Part shown: piece after piece, positions 40,160 through 49,702 of the stretch | Position numbering within the stretch: position 1 is the stretch's first letter | How the letters are laid out: the number at the start of each line of letters is the position of its first letter | Notes under the pieces: model-generated | Told to the model about the DNA's origin: nothing | The model's input: the letters and a program-made list of their open reading frames with translations, nothing else | The model's database searches: none | Translations under genes and position numbers: made by a program | Assembly (NCBI GenBank): GCA_903840165.1 | Contig: CAIMEY010000121.1 | Coordinates: 1 to 64,000 of the forward strand | From: an uncultured Myxococcales bacterium | GTDB lineage: Bacteria > Myxococcota_A > UBA9042 | Reading direction: 5' to 3' | Length of the DNA stretch: 64,000 nt

Positions 40160-40891
40160 ATGGCGATGCGCGACTTCAACTTGCCTGAGACGCCTGCCGA
40201 CACCGAGGTCTTGGACCCGGCGCGGCAAAAGCGCAAACGTCTCATTGGCGGCAGCCTGGAACTGCGGCGGCAAAACGGAAAACCTTCGCAGGTTCATGGA
40301 CCTCTGGTTCTCGACCCGGTCTTTTATCCCGATCAAGAACAGACCCTCAAGACCTACTGTTCGCCGAGCGATCCGCGCCCGTTGCTCATCGAAATTGGCT
40401 TTCAGATGGGGGAGTTTGCTGCCGCGATGCTGGAGCAGACCCCGGGTGTTCGCTACGTAGGCTTTGAAGTCCGCGCCAAATACTGCAATGAAACCGGCGC
40501 TTTGTTCGAGTCTAAGGGCCTGAGCGACGTCTGGCTGGCCCTGGTGGACGCCCGCGAAGTCATGCCGCGCGTGCTTGAACCGGGCAGCGTCGACACCCTG
40601 TTCGTCTTCTTTCCCGACCCCTGGTGGAAGCCACGACACATCAAGAAGCGTCTGTTATACGCCGATTTTATTGCAGATTGTGCGGTTTGGCTCAAGCCCG
40701 GTGGCCGCCTTTTGCTCAAGACGGACGTCCTGGGCTATGCCGACTGGGCTGAGGGCGAGCTACGAGGCGAAAGCCGATTTGAAACAAAGCGTTTGCTCGA
40801 TCCCACGGCCACTCTGCCCCCCACTTTGCGCGAACGCCGATGCGCCTTTCACGGCTATCCGACCTACGCAGTGGAGGCGATCCGCCTCTAG
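40160..40891 (+). CDS. trmB: tRNA (guanine-N7-)-methyltransferase TrmB
   Basis: A 243-residue SAM-dependent enzyme that methylates G46 in the tRNA variable loop. Visible are the SAM-binding LLIEIGFQMGEFAAAML and the family signature FFPDPWWKPRHIKKRL around residues 153-168. The N-terminal 50 residues are basic. The length is normal for the family. An ATG two codons later is an alternative start. It lies 68 bp after the hybrid kinase gene. Confidence 0.94.
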   Translation: MAMRDFNLPETPADTEVLDPARQKRKRLIGGSLELRRQNGKPSQVHGPLVLDPVFYPDQEQTLKTYCSPSDPRPLLIEIGFQMGEFAAAMLEQTPGVRYVGFEVRAKYCNETGALFESKGLSDVWLALVDAREVMPRVLEPGSVDTLFVFFPDPWWKPRHIKKRLLYADFIADCAVWLKPGGRLLLKTDVLGYADWAEGELRGESRFETKRLLDPTATLPPTLRERRCAFHGYPTYAVEAIRL

Positions 40892-40936
40892 GCAGTCAAT
40901 GGTTGTCGATTGCTCTGTATTTTGATGAGGTAAGCC

Positions 40937-43036
40937 ATGCAATACGAGTACCGCGCCCTTCTGGCCAGCCTGCTTTTGCTGGTCGGGCTTGGGTTGTTTG
41001 CCCGCACGCTGCTCGGGCGGGTTCGCTTGCTGCTCATCGGCCGCCCGGAACAGCGCTGGAACCTGGTGGCGGACCGAGCAAAGCGCTTGTTTGACATCGG
41101 TATTTTGCAACAGAAAATGTTCAAGGAGCCGGCCTCAGGCGTCATCCACGCCCTGACCTTCTGGGGCTTTTGCATCCTCGGCCTGCGCACGGTCCAGTTC
41201 TTTATCCAAGCCTATAGCCCTGAATTTGTTTGGCCTTTGATCGAAATCCCCTACGCCATTGTCAAGGACGTGACCGTAGCCGTGGTGCTCCTCTCCATCC
41301 TGGCCTTTTTCTACCGTCGCCTGGTGGTCCGCCCGGCCCGCATCGCCTATTCGGGTGAAGCGCTGCTGATTCTGGGCTTTATTGCCATGCTGATGGTGAC
41401 CGAATTCCTTTATGAAGGTCTGCACTTTGGCGGTTTGATCAAGGCCCACGTCGCCGGCGCCGCGGACCACGTTGCTCACGCGCCAATCGGCGGCATGCTG
41501 GCGAATCATTTTGCCAACAGCGGCTTGGACCCCGTGCTGATGCAGCAACTCGGCGAGGTCAACTATTGGGCGCACTTGGCCATCGTGCTTACCTTCCTCA
41601 ATTTGCTGCCTCTTTCCAAGCACTTCCATGTAATCACCTCCTTGCCCAACGTGTTTCTGTCCAAACTTGAGCCCAAGGGCGCCCTGAGCCTGGTGACGGA
41701 CATCGAGACCAAGCTGGAAAACGAAGTGCCGATGGGGCTGTCGACGCCGAAGGACTTGAGTTGGAAGCAGATTCTCGACCTCTACACCTGTACCGAATGC
41801 GGGCGCTGTGAAGTCAACTGCCCCGCTTGGCAGAGTGGCAAACCCCTCAATCCCAAGATGATGATTCTGGATTTGCGTGATCACCTCTATGACAACGCCA
41901 GCGCCTTGGTTGCAGCCGCGGCCAAACCCATTGAAGTGGCGGTGGCTGGGGACGTTTCGGACAAGGAGAAGCAGCAAGCAGCGTCGCAACTGCCTAAACT
42001 GATTGCGCAAGTGAACATGGACGCCGTGTGGTCGTGCACGACGTGTCGCTCCTGCTCGGAACAATGCCCCGTGATGATCGAGCATGTCGATAAGATCATG
42101 GATATTCGCCGGCACATGGTCATGACGCGCAATGAATTTCCAAAGGAATTGGCGACGACGCTCAAGAACCTCGAGTCCAAGTCCAACCCGTGGGGCATGG
42201 CCTCGGGCAAGAGGGCGGATTGGATGAAAGGTATGGATATTCCGACACTTGCGGAAAATCCGAACCCAGAGTGGCTGTACTATGTCGGCTGCGCCGGTTC
42301 CTTTGACGACCGCGCCAAGAAGATCACGGTCGCACTGGTGAAAATCCTAAAGGAATCAGGCGTTTCCTTTGCTGTCATCGGCAAGAAAGAGAAGTGCTCG
42401 GGAGATCCGGCCCGGCGTATTGGCCAAGAGTACCTCTTTCAGGAGCAAGCCAAGGAAAACATTGAAACGATGAAGGAAGGCGGCGTGCGCAAGGTCATTA
42501 CCTCGTGCCCGCACTGCTACAACACCATCAAGAATGAGTACCCGCAATTGGGCGGTGATTTCCATGTGTTACACCACACACAGCTGATCGATGAACTGGT
42601 CAAGTCCGGCAAGATTACCTTCAAGCAGGGCGAGCATCAGAAGATTGTCTTCCATGATTCCTGCTACTTGGGCCGCTACAACGACGAATACGACGCGCCA
42701 CGACAAGTCTTGCAAGCCGTGCCAGGCGTGGAACTGGTTGAAATGGCTAAGCATAAGCAGACCGGCATGTGCTGCGGTGCCGGGGGCGCGCGCATGTACA
42801 TGGAGGAACGCGTTGGCCAGCGAATGAACGAGGTGCGCACAGACCAGGCCTTGGCGACGAAACCAGAAGTCATTGCCTCTAGTTGCCCCTTCTGCATGAC
42901 CATGCTTTCCGATGGCGTCAAGCGCCGGGAGGCCGAGGTCAAGACCTTGGACATCGCGGAAATCGTCGCCGAGCGGATGAACGAGAAGCCGCCCGTCGCC
43001 GCCCAAGAAGCACAGGCCGGGCCTACTGAATCCTGA
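40937..43036 (+). CDS. EtfD/FadF-like membrane Fe-S oxidoreductase (NarI-like domain plus CCG domains)
   Basis: A 699-residue protein. The N-terminus has five or six membrane helices resembling a NarI-type haem b anchor. Two 4Fe-4S motifs follow, CTECGRCEVNCP and CTTCRSCSEQCP, and then two cysteine-rich CCG-type domains (SCPHCYNTIKNEY, and later GMCCGAGGARMYMEERVG). This is the layout of proteins that pass electrons from electron-transfer flavoprotein to the quinone pool during fatty-acid or amino-acid oxidation. The ATG has GAGGTAAG upstream. No etfAB genes are adjacent. The function is a family-level inference. Confidence 0.88.
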   Translation: MQYEYRALLASLLLLVGLGLFARTLLGRVRLLLIGRPEQRWNLVADRAKRLFDIGILQQKMFKEPASGVIHALTFWGFCILGLRTVQFFIQAYSPEFVWPLIEIPYAIVKDVTVAVVLLSILAFFYRRLVVRPARIAYSGEALLILGFIAMLMVTEFLYEGLHFGGLIKAHVAGAADHVAHAPIGGMLANHFANSGLDPVLMQQLGEVNYWAHLAIVLTFLNLLPLSKHFHVITSLPNVFLSKLEPKGALSLVTDIETKLENEVPMGLSTPKDLSWKQILDLYTCTECGRCEVNCPAWQSGKPLNPKMMILDLRDHLYDNASALVAAAAKPIEVAVAGDVSDKEKQQAASQLPKLIAQVNMDAVWSCTTCRSCSEQCPVMIEHVDKIMDIRRHMVMTRNEFPKELATTLKNLESKSNPWGMASGKRADWMKGMDIPTLAENPNPEWLYYVGCAGSFDDRAKKITVALVKILKESGVSFAVIGKKEKCSGDPARRIGQEYLFQEQAKENIETMKEGGVRKVITSCPHCYNTIKNEYPQLGGDFHVLHHTQLIDELVKSGKITFKQGEHQKIVFHDSCYLGRYNDEYDAPRQVLQAVPGVELVEMAKHKQTGMCCGAGGARMYMEERVGQRMNEVRTDQALATKPEVIASSCPFCMTMLSDGVKRREAEVKTLDIAEIVAERMNEKPPVAAQEAQAGPTES

Positions 43037-43193
43037 GCTGCGCCGTTCTGAGCAGCGCCCTCCTGAGCCATTAAGACCTGTTGCGATGAATCCGAGGTCG
43101 ATACGCCTGCAGGTGCTTGAAACTTGACGCGTCGTCGCTGTTATGGACAATCTGCTCACGACCGTCACGCCTAGGCGGTCCTGGGAGAAACCG

Positions 43194-44936
43194 ATGTCCA
43201 AGCCTCTGCCCGCCGATGAGTATCGGCGAATCTCCTTGTCTATTGACAAGTTACAGTCCCACTATGACGCCATCGTCATTGGTTCGGGCTACGGCGGTTC
43301 GGTCGCAGCCCTGCGCCTGAGCCAAGCCCGCCGCAATGGCGCGCCGCTCAAGGTCGCGCTGCTGGAACGGGGACGGGAAATCGGGCCCGGCGGCTACCCG
43401 GCAACACTGACTGAGTTCATGGCATTAGCCCAGTTCTCGACTCCGCTGGGCGTCATCGGTCCAGCCGATGGACTCTTTGATTTTCGGACCCAAGGCGACG
43501 TCGCCGTTGTGCAGGGCTGCGGCCTGGGTGGCACTTCGCTCATCAACGCCGGCTTGGCGGCCGAACCTCTGCCTTGGGTCATGCAAGACCGTGCATGGCC
43601 TCAGGGTTTCCGCGATGAACTGCCACGCTGGCCCGAGTACGTCGCCCGCGCACGGCACATGCTGCAACCGGCGGCATGGCCAGAAGACCGCCCGGCGCCT
43701 GGCAAATTGGCCGCGCTACGAACCTCGGGCGAGGCCGTGGGGCAGCCCTGCGTCAACTGGCCGGTCAACGTGACCTACGAGGACGGCGTCAACCATGCCG
43801 GTGTCAAGATGCGCGCGTGCGACGGTTGCGGCGACTGCGTGATGGGCTGCAACCGGGGCGCAAAAAATACCACGCTTTTCAACTACTTGCCCCTTGCCGC
43901 TGCCAATGGCGTGGAGATTTTCTGCCAGGCTCAGGTAGCGAACGTGACAAGAGTCGATGAACATTGGCAAATTCGCCTATCGATGCTGGGCGACCAAGCT
44001 GATTTGGGCGAGAGGACGGTAACGGCCGATCTGGTGGTCATGGGCGCAGGAACCCTAGGTAACTTTGAGATTCTTGCCCGGTCGCGCCAAGCAGGCCTGA
44101 CCTTGTCCGACCGCCTGGGGCACCAACTCAGTGGCAACGGCGACGCGTTGGGCTTTGGCTACAATACGGAATTTCCCATCGGTGCTTTGGGCGTGGGCGA
44201 TGCCGAGCCGGACCCCGCTTTTCCGCCGGGGCCGTGCATCGACGGCGTCATTGACCTGCGCGACCGCGAAGAGGACCGAACGGTGGGCAGTTTCATCATG
44301 AACGGCGTGCTGCCCAAGGCGTTTCTGCCGACCTTGCCCCTGATGCTGGACGCGGCGGCAACGGCGATGGGGACGCAGACGGGGCACGGAGCCGCCCATG
44401 CCCTGCGCGAGATTGGCCGTGAAATTGAAGAGTTAGTGCTGGGACCGAAGGTCGGAGCCCTGCACAACACGCAGACCTACTTGGTCATGAGTCACGACGA
44501 TAGCGGCGGCATCCTCGAGCAAGGGCACGGCGACCGCGCGCATGTGCACTGGCCCCATGCGGGGAATGCGCCGTACTTAGAGGCGGTTGAACGACGCCTA
44601 AAAGAATGTACGGCGGCGCTCGGTGGCATCCATGTGCCTAATCCTGTGTGGAATCCGCTGTTTGACAACAAGATCATCACCTGCCACCCCCTTGGCTCCT
44701 GCGCCATGGGCGAGGATGCGACAAATGGGGTGACTGACGCGAAAGGCCGTGTGTTTTCAGGAAGTTCAGGGGTTGCTATACATCCCAATTTGTGGGTGGC
44801 GGACGCGGCCCTGATCCCGCGGGCCCTGGGCGTCAACCCGCTGCTGACCATCACAGCCCTGGCCGAAAGGACCCTGGCGCACCTGCTGGCTCAGCAGGGA
44901 TGGAGTGGGGACCCTGGGGAAAATTCAACTTTATGA
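43194..44936 (+). CDS. GMC-family oxidoreductase with ferredoxin-like cysteine cluster (cholesterol-oxidase-like)
   Basis: A 580-residue flavoprotein. The FAD-binding motif GSGYGGSVAALRL is at residues 30-42 and the C-terminal active-site region has HPLGSCAMG and LGVNPLLTI. Residues 209-219 read CDGCGDCVMGC, a four-cysteine ferredoxin-like cluster found in the cholesterol-oxidase-like branch of GMC proteins. The sterol assignment is by family resemblance only; other alcohol substrates are possible. TTGCTATACA copy 9 falls in codons 524-530 (VAIHP), a conserved spot, so it may be coincidental. Follows the EtfD-like gene, which could accept electrons indirectly. Confidence 0.87.
   Translation: MSKPLPADEYRRISLSIDKLQSHYDAIVIGSGYGGSVAALRLSQARRNGAPLKVALLERGREIGPGGYPATLTEFMALAQFSTPLGVIGPADGLFDFRTQGDVAVVQGCGLGGTSLINAGLAAEPLPWVMQDRAWPQGFRDELPRWPEYVARARHMLQPAAWPEDRPAPGKLAALRTSGEAVGQPCVNWPVNVTYEDGVNHAGVKMRACDGCGDCVMGCNRGAKNTTLFNYLPLAAANGVEIFCQAQVANVTRVDEHWQIRLSMLGDQADLGERTVTADLVVMGAGTLGNFEILARSRQAGLTLSDRLGHQLSGNGDALGFGYNTEFPIGALGVGDAEPDPAFPPGPCIDGVIDLRDREEDRTVGSFIMNGVLPKAFLPTLPLMLDAAATAMGTQTGHGAAHALREIGREIEELVLGPKVGALHNTQTYLVMSHDDSGGILEQGHGDRAHVHWPHAGNAPYLEAVERRLKECTAALGGIHVPNPVWNPLFDNKIITCHPLGSCAMGEDATNGVTDAKGRVFSGSSGVAIHPNLWVADAALIPRALGVNPLLTITALAERTLAHLLAQQGWSGDPGENSTL
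44765..44782 (+). repeat. TTGCTATACA element, copy 9 (inside the GMC oxidoreductase gene)
   Basis: TTCAGGGG followed by TTGCTATACA and CCC after it. It encodes VAIHP, a conserved protein segment, so selection on protein could explain part of the match. Confidence 0.5.
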
Positions 44937-44944
44937 ATCGCAGC

Positions 44945-44962
44945 TTAGACCCTTGCTATACA
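44945..44962 (+). repeat. TTGCTATACA element, copy 10
   Basis: TTAGACCC followed by TTGCTATACA, exact consensus. GAAT at 44935-44938 is 18 nt before TATACA. It fills most of the 34-bp gap between the convergent GMC and glyA genes, eight bases from the end of glyA, and points into glyA antisense. Confidence 0.75.
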
Positions 44963-44970
44963 AGCCAGTC

Positions 44971-46263
44971 TTAGCCAAGTTCTTGGCTTGGACGGGTCGG
45001 ATAGGGCGGCAGAAACCCCGGCGGCGGAAACTGCGCCATCAGGTCTGCAATCTCACCACGTACGCGGGCCAAGGCGGCAGCATCGTCCCGACTGCGAATT
45101 GCCGTGGTAATCCAAGCAGCTAGCTGGGGCATATGCGCCTTGGTCAGCCCCCGCGACGTCAGGGACGGCGTACCAATACGCACGCCGGAAGGGTCGAAGG
45201 GCGAGCGCGGGTCAAAGGGCACGCTGTTGAAGTTCGCCTCCAACCCTGCGATATCCATCGCTTTTGCTGCCTGCTTGCCCGTGGCGCCGAGGGAGGTGGC
45301 ATCCAGCAAAATCAGGTGGTTATCCGTCCCGCCGGTCACTAGACGCGCGCCTTGGGTCAGCAACGCTTGGGCCAGTGCCTGGGCGTTGGTGACAATCTGG
45401 TGGGCATAGGTCCTAAATTCGGACGTTTGCGCCTCGCGCAGGGCCACGGCGATGGCGGCCGTGGTCTGGTTGTGCGGACCGCCTTGCAGCCCAGGAAACA
45501 CGGCTTTATCAATCGCCACTGCATGTTGCGCCTTGCACAGGATCATGCCGCCACGGGGGCCGCGCAGGGTCTTGTGCGTCGTGGTCGTCACCACGTCGGC
45601 GTGGGGCACCGGGCTCGGGTGAGCTCCGCCCGCGACGAGTCCGGCAATATGCGCCATGTCGGCCAGCAACAGCGCCCCGCATTCACGAGCAATTTCAGCG
45701 AATTTGCTAAAATCGATCTGCCGAGGGTAGGCCGTTGCGCCGCACACCAGCACCGCCGGACGAACCTGCATCGCTTGGGCGCGAATCGCATCGTAGTCCA
45801 GCAAATGGGTGACCGGGTCGACACCATATTGAAAGGCTTGGAAAAATCGGCTGGTGATCGAAACCTTCCAGCCGTGCGTTAGGTGCCCTCCGGCCGGCAG
45901 GCCTAGGCCAAGGATGCGTTGATTCTCGGAATCCTTTGGAATCATTGCGCAGTAAGCCGCCAAGTTGGCTGGACTGCCCGAATACGGCTGCACATTGGCA
46001 TGGTCCGCGCCGAACAGGGACTTGGCGCGAGCAATGGCTATTTCCTCAATTGGATCAATGTTTTGTTGCCCTTCATAGTAGCGCTTGCGGGCATAGCCTT
46101 CACTGTACTTGTTGGTCAGGATGGTCCCGGCCGCCTGCAGGACCGCGGCGGAGGCATAGTTCTCCGACGGGATCAGCTTGGCGGTGTAGAACTGCCGGCT
46201 TTCCTCTTTCGTAATCAGATTCTGTAGCTCTGGGTCAACGACGGCGATGGCGCTCTGGGACAT
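44971..46263 (-). CDS. glyA: serine hydroxymethyltransferase
   Basis: A 430-residue PLP enzyme that interconverts serine and glycine and supplies one-carbon units. Visible hallmarks: LIPSENYASAAVL near the N-terminus, NKYSEGYARKRYYEGQQNID, and the PLP-lysine motif TTTTHKTLRGPRGGMI. The start at MSQSAIAV has GGAGG seven bases upstream; the longer frame is rejected. Length is normal. It converges on the GMC gene and diverges from the DUF983 gene. Confidence 0.97.
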   Translation of the reverse strand: MSQSAIAVVDPELQNLITKEESRQFYTAKLIPSENYASAAVLQAAGTILTNKYSEGYARKRYYEGQQNIDPIEEIAIARAKSLFGADHANVQPYSGSPANLAAYCAMIPKDSENQRILGLGLPAGGHLTHGWKVSITSRFFQAFQYGVDPVTHLLDYDAIRAQAMQVRPAVLVCGATAYPRQIDFSKFAEIARECGALLLADMAHIAGLVAGGAHPSPVPHADVVTTTTHKTLRGPRGGMILCKAQHAVAIDKAVFPGLQGGPHNQTTAAIAVALREAQTSEFRTYAHQIVTNAQALAQALLTQGARLVTGGTDNHLILLDATSLGATGKQAAKAMDIAGLEANFNSVPFDPRSPFDPSGVRIGTPSLTSRGLTKAHMPQLAAWITTAIRSRDDAAALARVRGEIADLMAQFPPPGFLPPYPTRPSQELG

Positions 46264-46410
46264 GCGAGACCTCCTGGGACCCGATGACGGGCGTCCCAAC
46301 TGTGGCACTGGCGGTCCCATGCCGTCAAAGGGTTGCCGACGCTCAGCGTGGCGTGCAGACTGTGGGCGTGGGTGGTCGCACAAGGGCGGCCGTTGAGGCG
46401 AAACGCTGTC

Positions 46411-46842
46411 ATGGTTCGCGAGTTTCTCCTGTGTTTACGCTTGCGTTGCCCCATGTGCTGGCAGGGGGCGATGTTCGCTCACCCCTTGAAGATGAACGCC
46501 CAATGCAGCCATTGCGGGCACGTATTCGACCGCGGCAACGGCTACTTCATTGGCGCCATGTACTCAAGCTACCTGATCTCAACAGGTTCCGGGATCCTGC
46601 TGTTGGCAGCCTTGGTCCTGACGGGTCACTTGAGCCTGCATTTCCCTTTCACAGAGCGCGATTGGCTGGCTTTGGTGGCCGTCGCCGTCTTTGTGCTGGT
46701 CCTAGGGCCTCTCATTACGTTCCCGTATTCACGGGTGTTTTGGGTGTGGGCTGAGCGCAATGGTCTCTGGCACCACGGCGATGCCGGTCGACCGGATCGC
46801 CTGCCTCTTTCGCCCGCCCCAACGGATGATTCTTCCAAGTAA
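46411..46842 (+). CDS. DUF983 family membrane protein
   Basis: A 143-residue protein with two cysteine pairs in the N-terminal cytoplasmic part, RCPMCWQG and CSHCGHVF, followed by two membrane helices (residues about 58-80 and 88-108). This is the DUF983 pattern, a small zinc-ribbon membrane protein; homologues often accompany cytochrome oxidase genes, but here it stands next to glyA. Function unknown. Confidence 0.85.
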   Translation: MVREFLLCLRLRCPMCWQGAMFAHPLKMNAQCSHCGHVFDRGNGYFIGAMYSSYLISTGSGILLLAALVLTGHLSLHFPFTERDWLALVAVAVFVLVLGPLITFPYSRVFWVWAERNGLWHHGDAGRPDRLPLSPAPTDDSSK

Positions 46843-46899
46843 TTGAAATACATTATTTTATTGAACCAGACTGGAGATGTCGCCGCGACAAAGGAAGCC

Positions 46900-48324
46900 A
46901 TGAAGCGCACTACAAGACCTTGGTTGATTGCCGGCGCCACCTTGGGCCTAGCAGCTTGCAACGGTGGCAACAGTGCCAGCACGAACAGTGCAGGTGCTGA
47001 AGTTGCTAAATCTGCTACGGATACCGGCGTCAGCGCGGCCGATGCGAGCGCGACCAATCCACTGATCGCCGCCGATCGCCCCATCTTGGACTGGCTGGGA
47101 CAGAGCGCCGTTGACCATAATAAGTCCATTATTCCAAGTACTTTTCAGCAGCCCGATCAGCACGCCTGCGCCGTTGACGACAGCCGTCAGTACATCGGGG
47201 AGATTTTTGCCAATGGTATCAGCAAGATTGAGGTCGACTACCACTGGGCGCCGATCCTGCCTGGGCCCAATCCGGCGAAGAAAACCCTCAACCAGCCGGA
47301 ATACCACGTGGCCGGCGAGTTGTTACATGCGGTGAACGGCACCGACGACGTGTTGGCGGATCACCCGTTTGGCGTTGATTTTAATGCCGATCTGTCGCTG
47401 GATGCACCGTATCAGTTCTTCTCCGGCATTGAGCACGAAGGCGAACAAGGGTTTGGCGAGTTGCATATCGAATACGAACAACGGATTACGCCGGCCAAGG
47501 ACCTGGATTACGCCCCTGCAGCGGGCGATCGGGCCCTGTACAGTGGCGTGTGGATTTTTGATTGCGGGCACCCGCCTTATGGCACGGAAATGCACCCGCC
47601 GACCTTTGTCGCAAATGCCCGGGTCGCCGACGCCTTGACTACGGTAGGTGCCGTATTTGCGCTACCTTATCGCTCGTCCCTGTGGTTCAACCCGGACGTG
47701 AACCTGGCCGTGGATTTGACCAACACCGCGCGGTTTGACGATTCGCTGACCCAAACCTTTCCGCACGCCCTGATCACGGCCGTTATTCAAGGGTTGACCA
47801 ATGCGGCGCCCTACATCACGTCGCACGCGCTGATGGTCGGGAACCACTTTGCGCCGTTGGACTTTCTCGCCTGTGCGCCCCTGCCGCGTCCCAAAGACGC
47901 CAAGCTGGCGGCGAGTTGGCAAATGAACAGTCGGACGGGCGTGACGGTCACGGCGACTCCGGACGACGCCAACGGATGCGTGCATTTTCATGCGGAAATG
48001 GCCCAGGACTATCAGCCCTTCCCCCTGCCCTATGCCGATGTGGCTTGGTCGTGGGAGCAGCTCTCGAACAGCGCCGGTGGACAGCTAGGGCAGTCAGTCG
48101 ATGTGCGCCAGGAGATCATCAAACTTGCCAAGGGGATGGGGCTCAACACCGATGTGCCGGCCCTGCAACCGGACCACCCGCCCCACGTAGACGGCTATGT
48201 GGCCTTGCATCCGGGCAGTGGGGCAAATCTGGATTCTCCCACGAAAATCGCGCTCCACGCTGACGATCAGCCCTATCCCTTCTATGGCCGCTTCCGCGTG
48301 GCTTGGACCATCCCGGTCAAGTGA
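46900..48324 (+). CDS. lipoprotein of unknown function
   Basis: A 474-residue lipoprotein; signal ATLGLAAC with Cys near residue 20, start at MKRTTRPW with AAGGAAG upstream rather than the frame opening at 46843. No domain is recognised with confidence. A segment WIFDCGHPPYGTEMHPPTFV near residue 215 has Asp, Cys, His and Glu residues that could bind metal. It stands alone between the DUF983 and WG-repeat genes. Confidence 0.72.
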   Translation: MKRTTRPWLIAGATLGLAACNGGNSASTNSAGAEVAKSATDTGVSAADASATNPLIAADRPILDWLGQSAVDHNKSIIPSTFQQPDQHACAVDDSRQYIGEIFANGISKIEVDYHWAPILPGPNPAKKTLNQPEYHVAGELLHAVNGTDDVLADHPFGVDFNADLSLDAPYQFFSGIEHEGEQGFGELHIEYEQRITPAKDLDYAPAAGDRALYSGVWIFDCGHPPYGTEMHPPTFVANARVADALTTVGAVFALPYRSSLWFNPDVNLAVDLTNTARFDDSLTQTFPHALITAVIQGLTNAAPYITSHALMVGNHFAPLDFLACAPLPRPKDAKLAASWQMNSRTGVTVTATPDDANGCVHFHAEMAQDYQPFPLPYADVAWSWEQLSNSAGGQLGQSVDVRQEIIKLAKGMGLNTDVPALQPDHPPHVDGYVALHPGSGANLDSPTKIALHADDQPYPFYGRFRVAWTIPVK

Positions 48325-48511
48325 CCAGCGACGGATTGGACGACAGAGCCGATGAATGAAGAGGATTGCGCTGTAGAAGTGGCGCGACGGCTGCGAACCG
48401 GCTACGGTATCGGCGGCGTCCGGCAGGATGTCCCCGAGTCTCCCCTGCGCTTGCCGGGAATGCCGGTCAGAAATACGCTTCCGCAGGGCGGTTGTGGCCA
48501 TTTGAGGTGCA

Positions 48512-49528
48512 ATGTACTGGTTGATCGCATTGATGTTTGCTGTGGTAGCCAAGGCGGCTCCGGCGGATCCGCTGATCATCGAAATCAACGGTGACTTTGG
48601 TCTGGCTGAGCGCAACGGCAAGGTCCTTCTTGGGCCCAAATACCACAAAATGGGTCTATTTTCCGAAGGTTTGGCGTGGTTCGAAGTCCGCGACGAAAAG
48701 GCCGGCAGCCTGCGCTACGGCTTTGTCAATCGCAAAGGTAAGCCAGCAATTACGCCTACTTGGGAGGCCGTTGGCGATTTCCACAGCGATCGGGCGACGG
48801 TCAAGGTTGGATCGACCTGGGGCTACCTGAATAGCAAGGGAAAACTGGCGATTCCGGCCAAGTTCTTACATGTCGAAGCTTTCAGTGAAGATCGGGCCAC
48901 GGTGGAACTTGAACAGGACAAGTTCGTTGTCATTGATCCCGCTGGAAATACGGTGTTTCCTCTGGACGGCTATCAGGCCAAGGACATGCAGTCCTACCAT
49001 GAAGGGTTGCTGGTCGTGGTGCCTACCGGCGATGGCCCAGCAAAAGTCCTTGATAAAACTGGAAAAGTCGTGTTTACGGCCCCGGGCAAGACCCTGGAAT
49101 CCTTTAGCGACGGGCTGGCGCTGTTCAAGGGAAACGACGAACGCCTGGGGTTTCTCGACAAGACCGGTAAGATCGTGATTCAGCCTAACTACGCTTTTGC
49201 CAAGGCTTTTTCCGAAGGCCTAGCGCCGGCTGAACAGGACGGGCGTTGGGGATACATCGACAAGACGGGGCAATGGTCGGTGCAGCCGATCTTTGAAGAG
49301 GCGGACAGCTTTGCCGAAGGGCTGTCGCGCATCCGCGTGGGCACCCAGTTCGGCTACAGCGATCGGCAAGGACACACTGTGATTTCGCCGGTTTGGGAGG
49401 ACCCTGAGTTGCCCCTGAGCCGCTTCAAGAACGGCGTGGTGCTGGTCGGCAAGCAGGAAGGCGGCAAGCTGCTGCGCGGCTGGATAGACAAGTCCGGCAA
49501 CGCGGTATGGAGCGCCTGGAAACCATAG
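48512..49528 (+). CDS. WG-repeat protein, probably secreted
   Basis: A 338-residue protein with an N-terminal hydrophobic signal (YWLIALMFAVVAKAAPA). It is built of about six WG/KWG-type repeats, each with a WGYID or LGFLDKTGKIVIQPNYxFA-like core and F-S-E-GLA turns. WG repeats form beta-strand scaffolds in secreted or surface proteins of unclear role. GAGGTGCA precedes the ATG. Confidence 0.88.
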   Translation: MYWLIALMFAVVAKAAPADPLIIEINGDFGLAERNGKVLLGPKYHKMGLFSEGLAWFEVRDEKAGSLRYGFVNRKGKPAITPTWEAVGDFHSDRATVKVGSTWGYLNSKGKLAIPAKFLHVEAFSEDRATVELEQDKFVVIDPAGNTVFPLDGYQAKDMQSYHEGLLVVVPTGDGPAKVLDKTGKVVFTAPGKTLESFSDGLALFKGNDERLGFLDKTGKIVIQPNYAFAKAFSEGLAPAEQDGRWGYIDKTGQWSVQPIFEEADSFAEGLSRIRVGTQFGYSDRQGHTVISPVWEDPELPLSRFKNGVVLVGKQEGGKLLRGWIDKSGNAVWSAWKP

Positions 49529-49702
49529 TTCTTGCCGGGAGTTGGCTAGGAAACGCTTGGCAGTTTCTCGGGCCGTCCCAACCGACTTGATCCCGAGCGA
49601 GGACCCCAGTAGTTTTGCGGACTCTTGGCGCAGGACGCCGACTGGGCGACGGACCCACGTACGGAATCAAGTCCGCTAGATTAGGCACTTTTTGAGGAAA
49701 GC

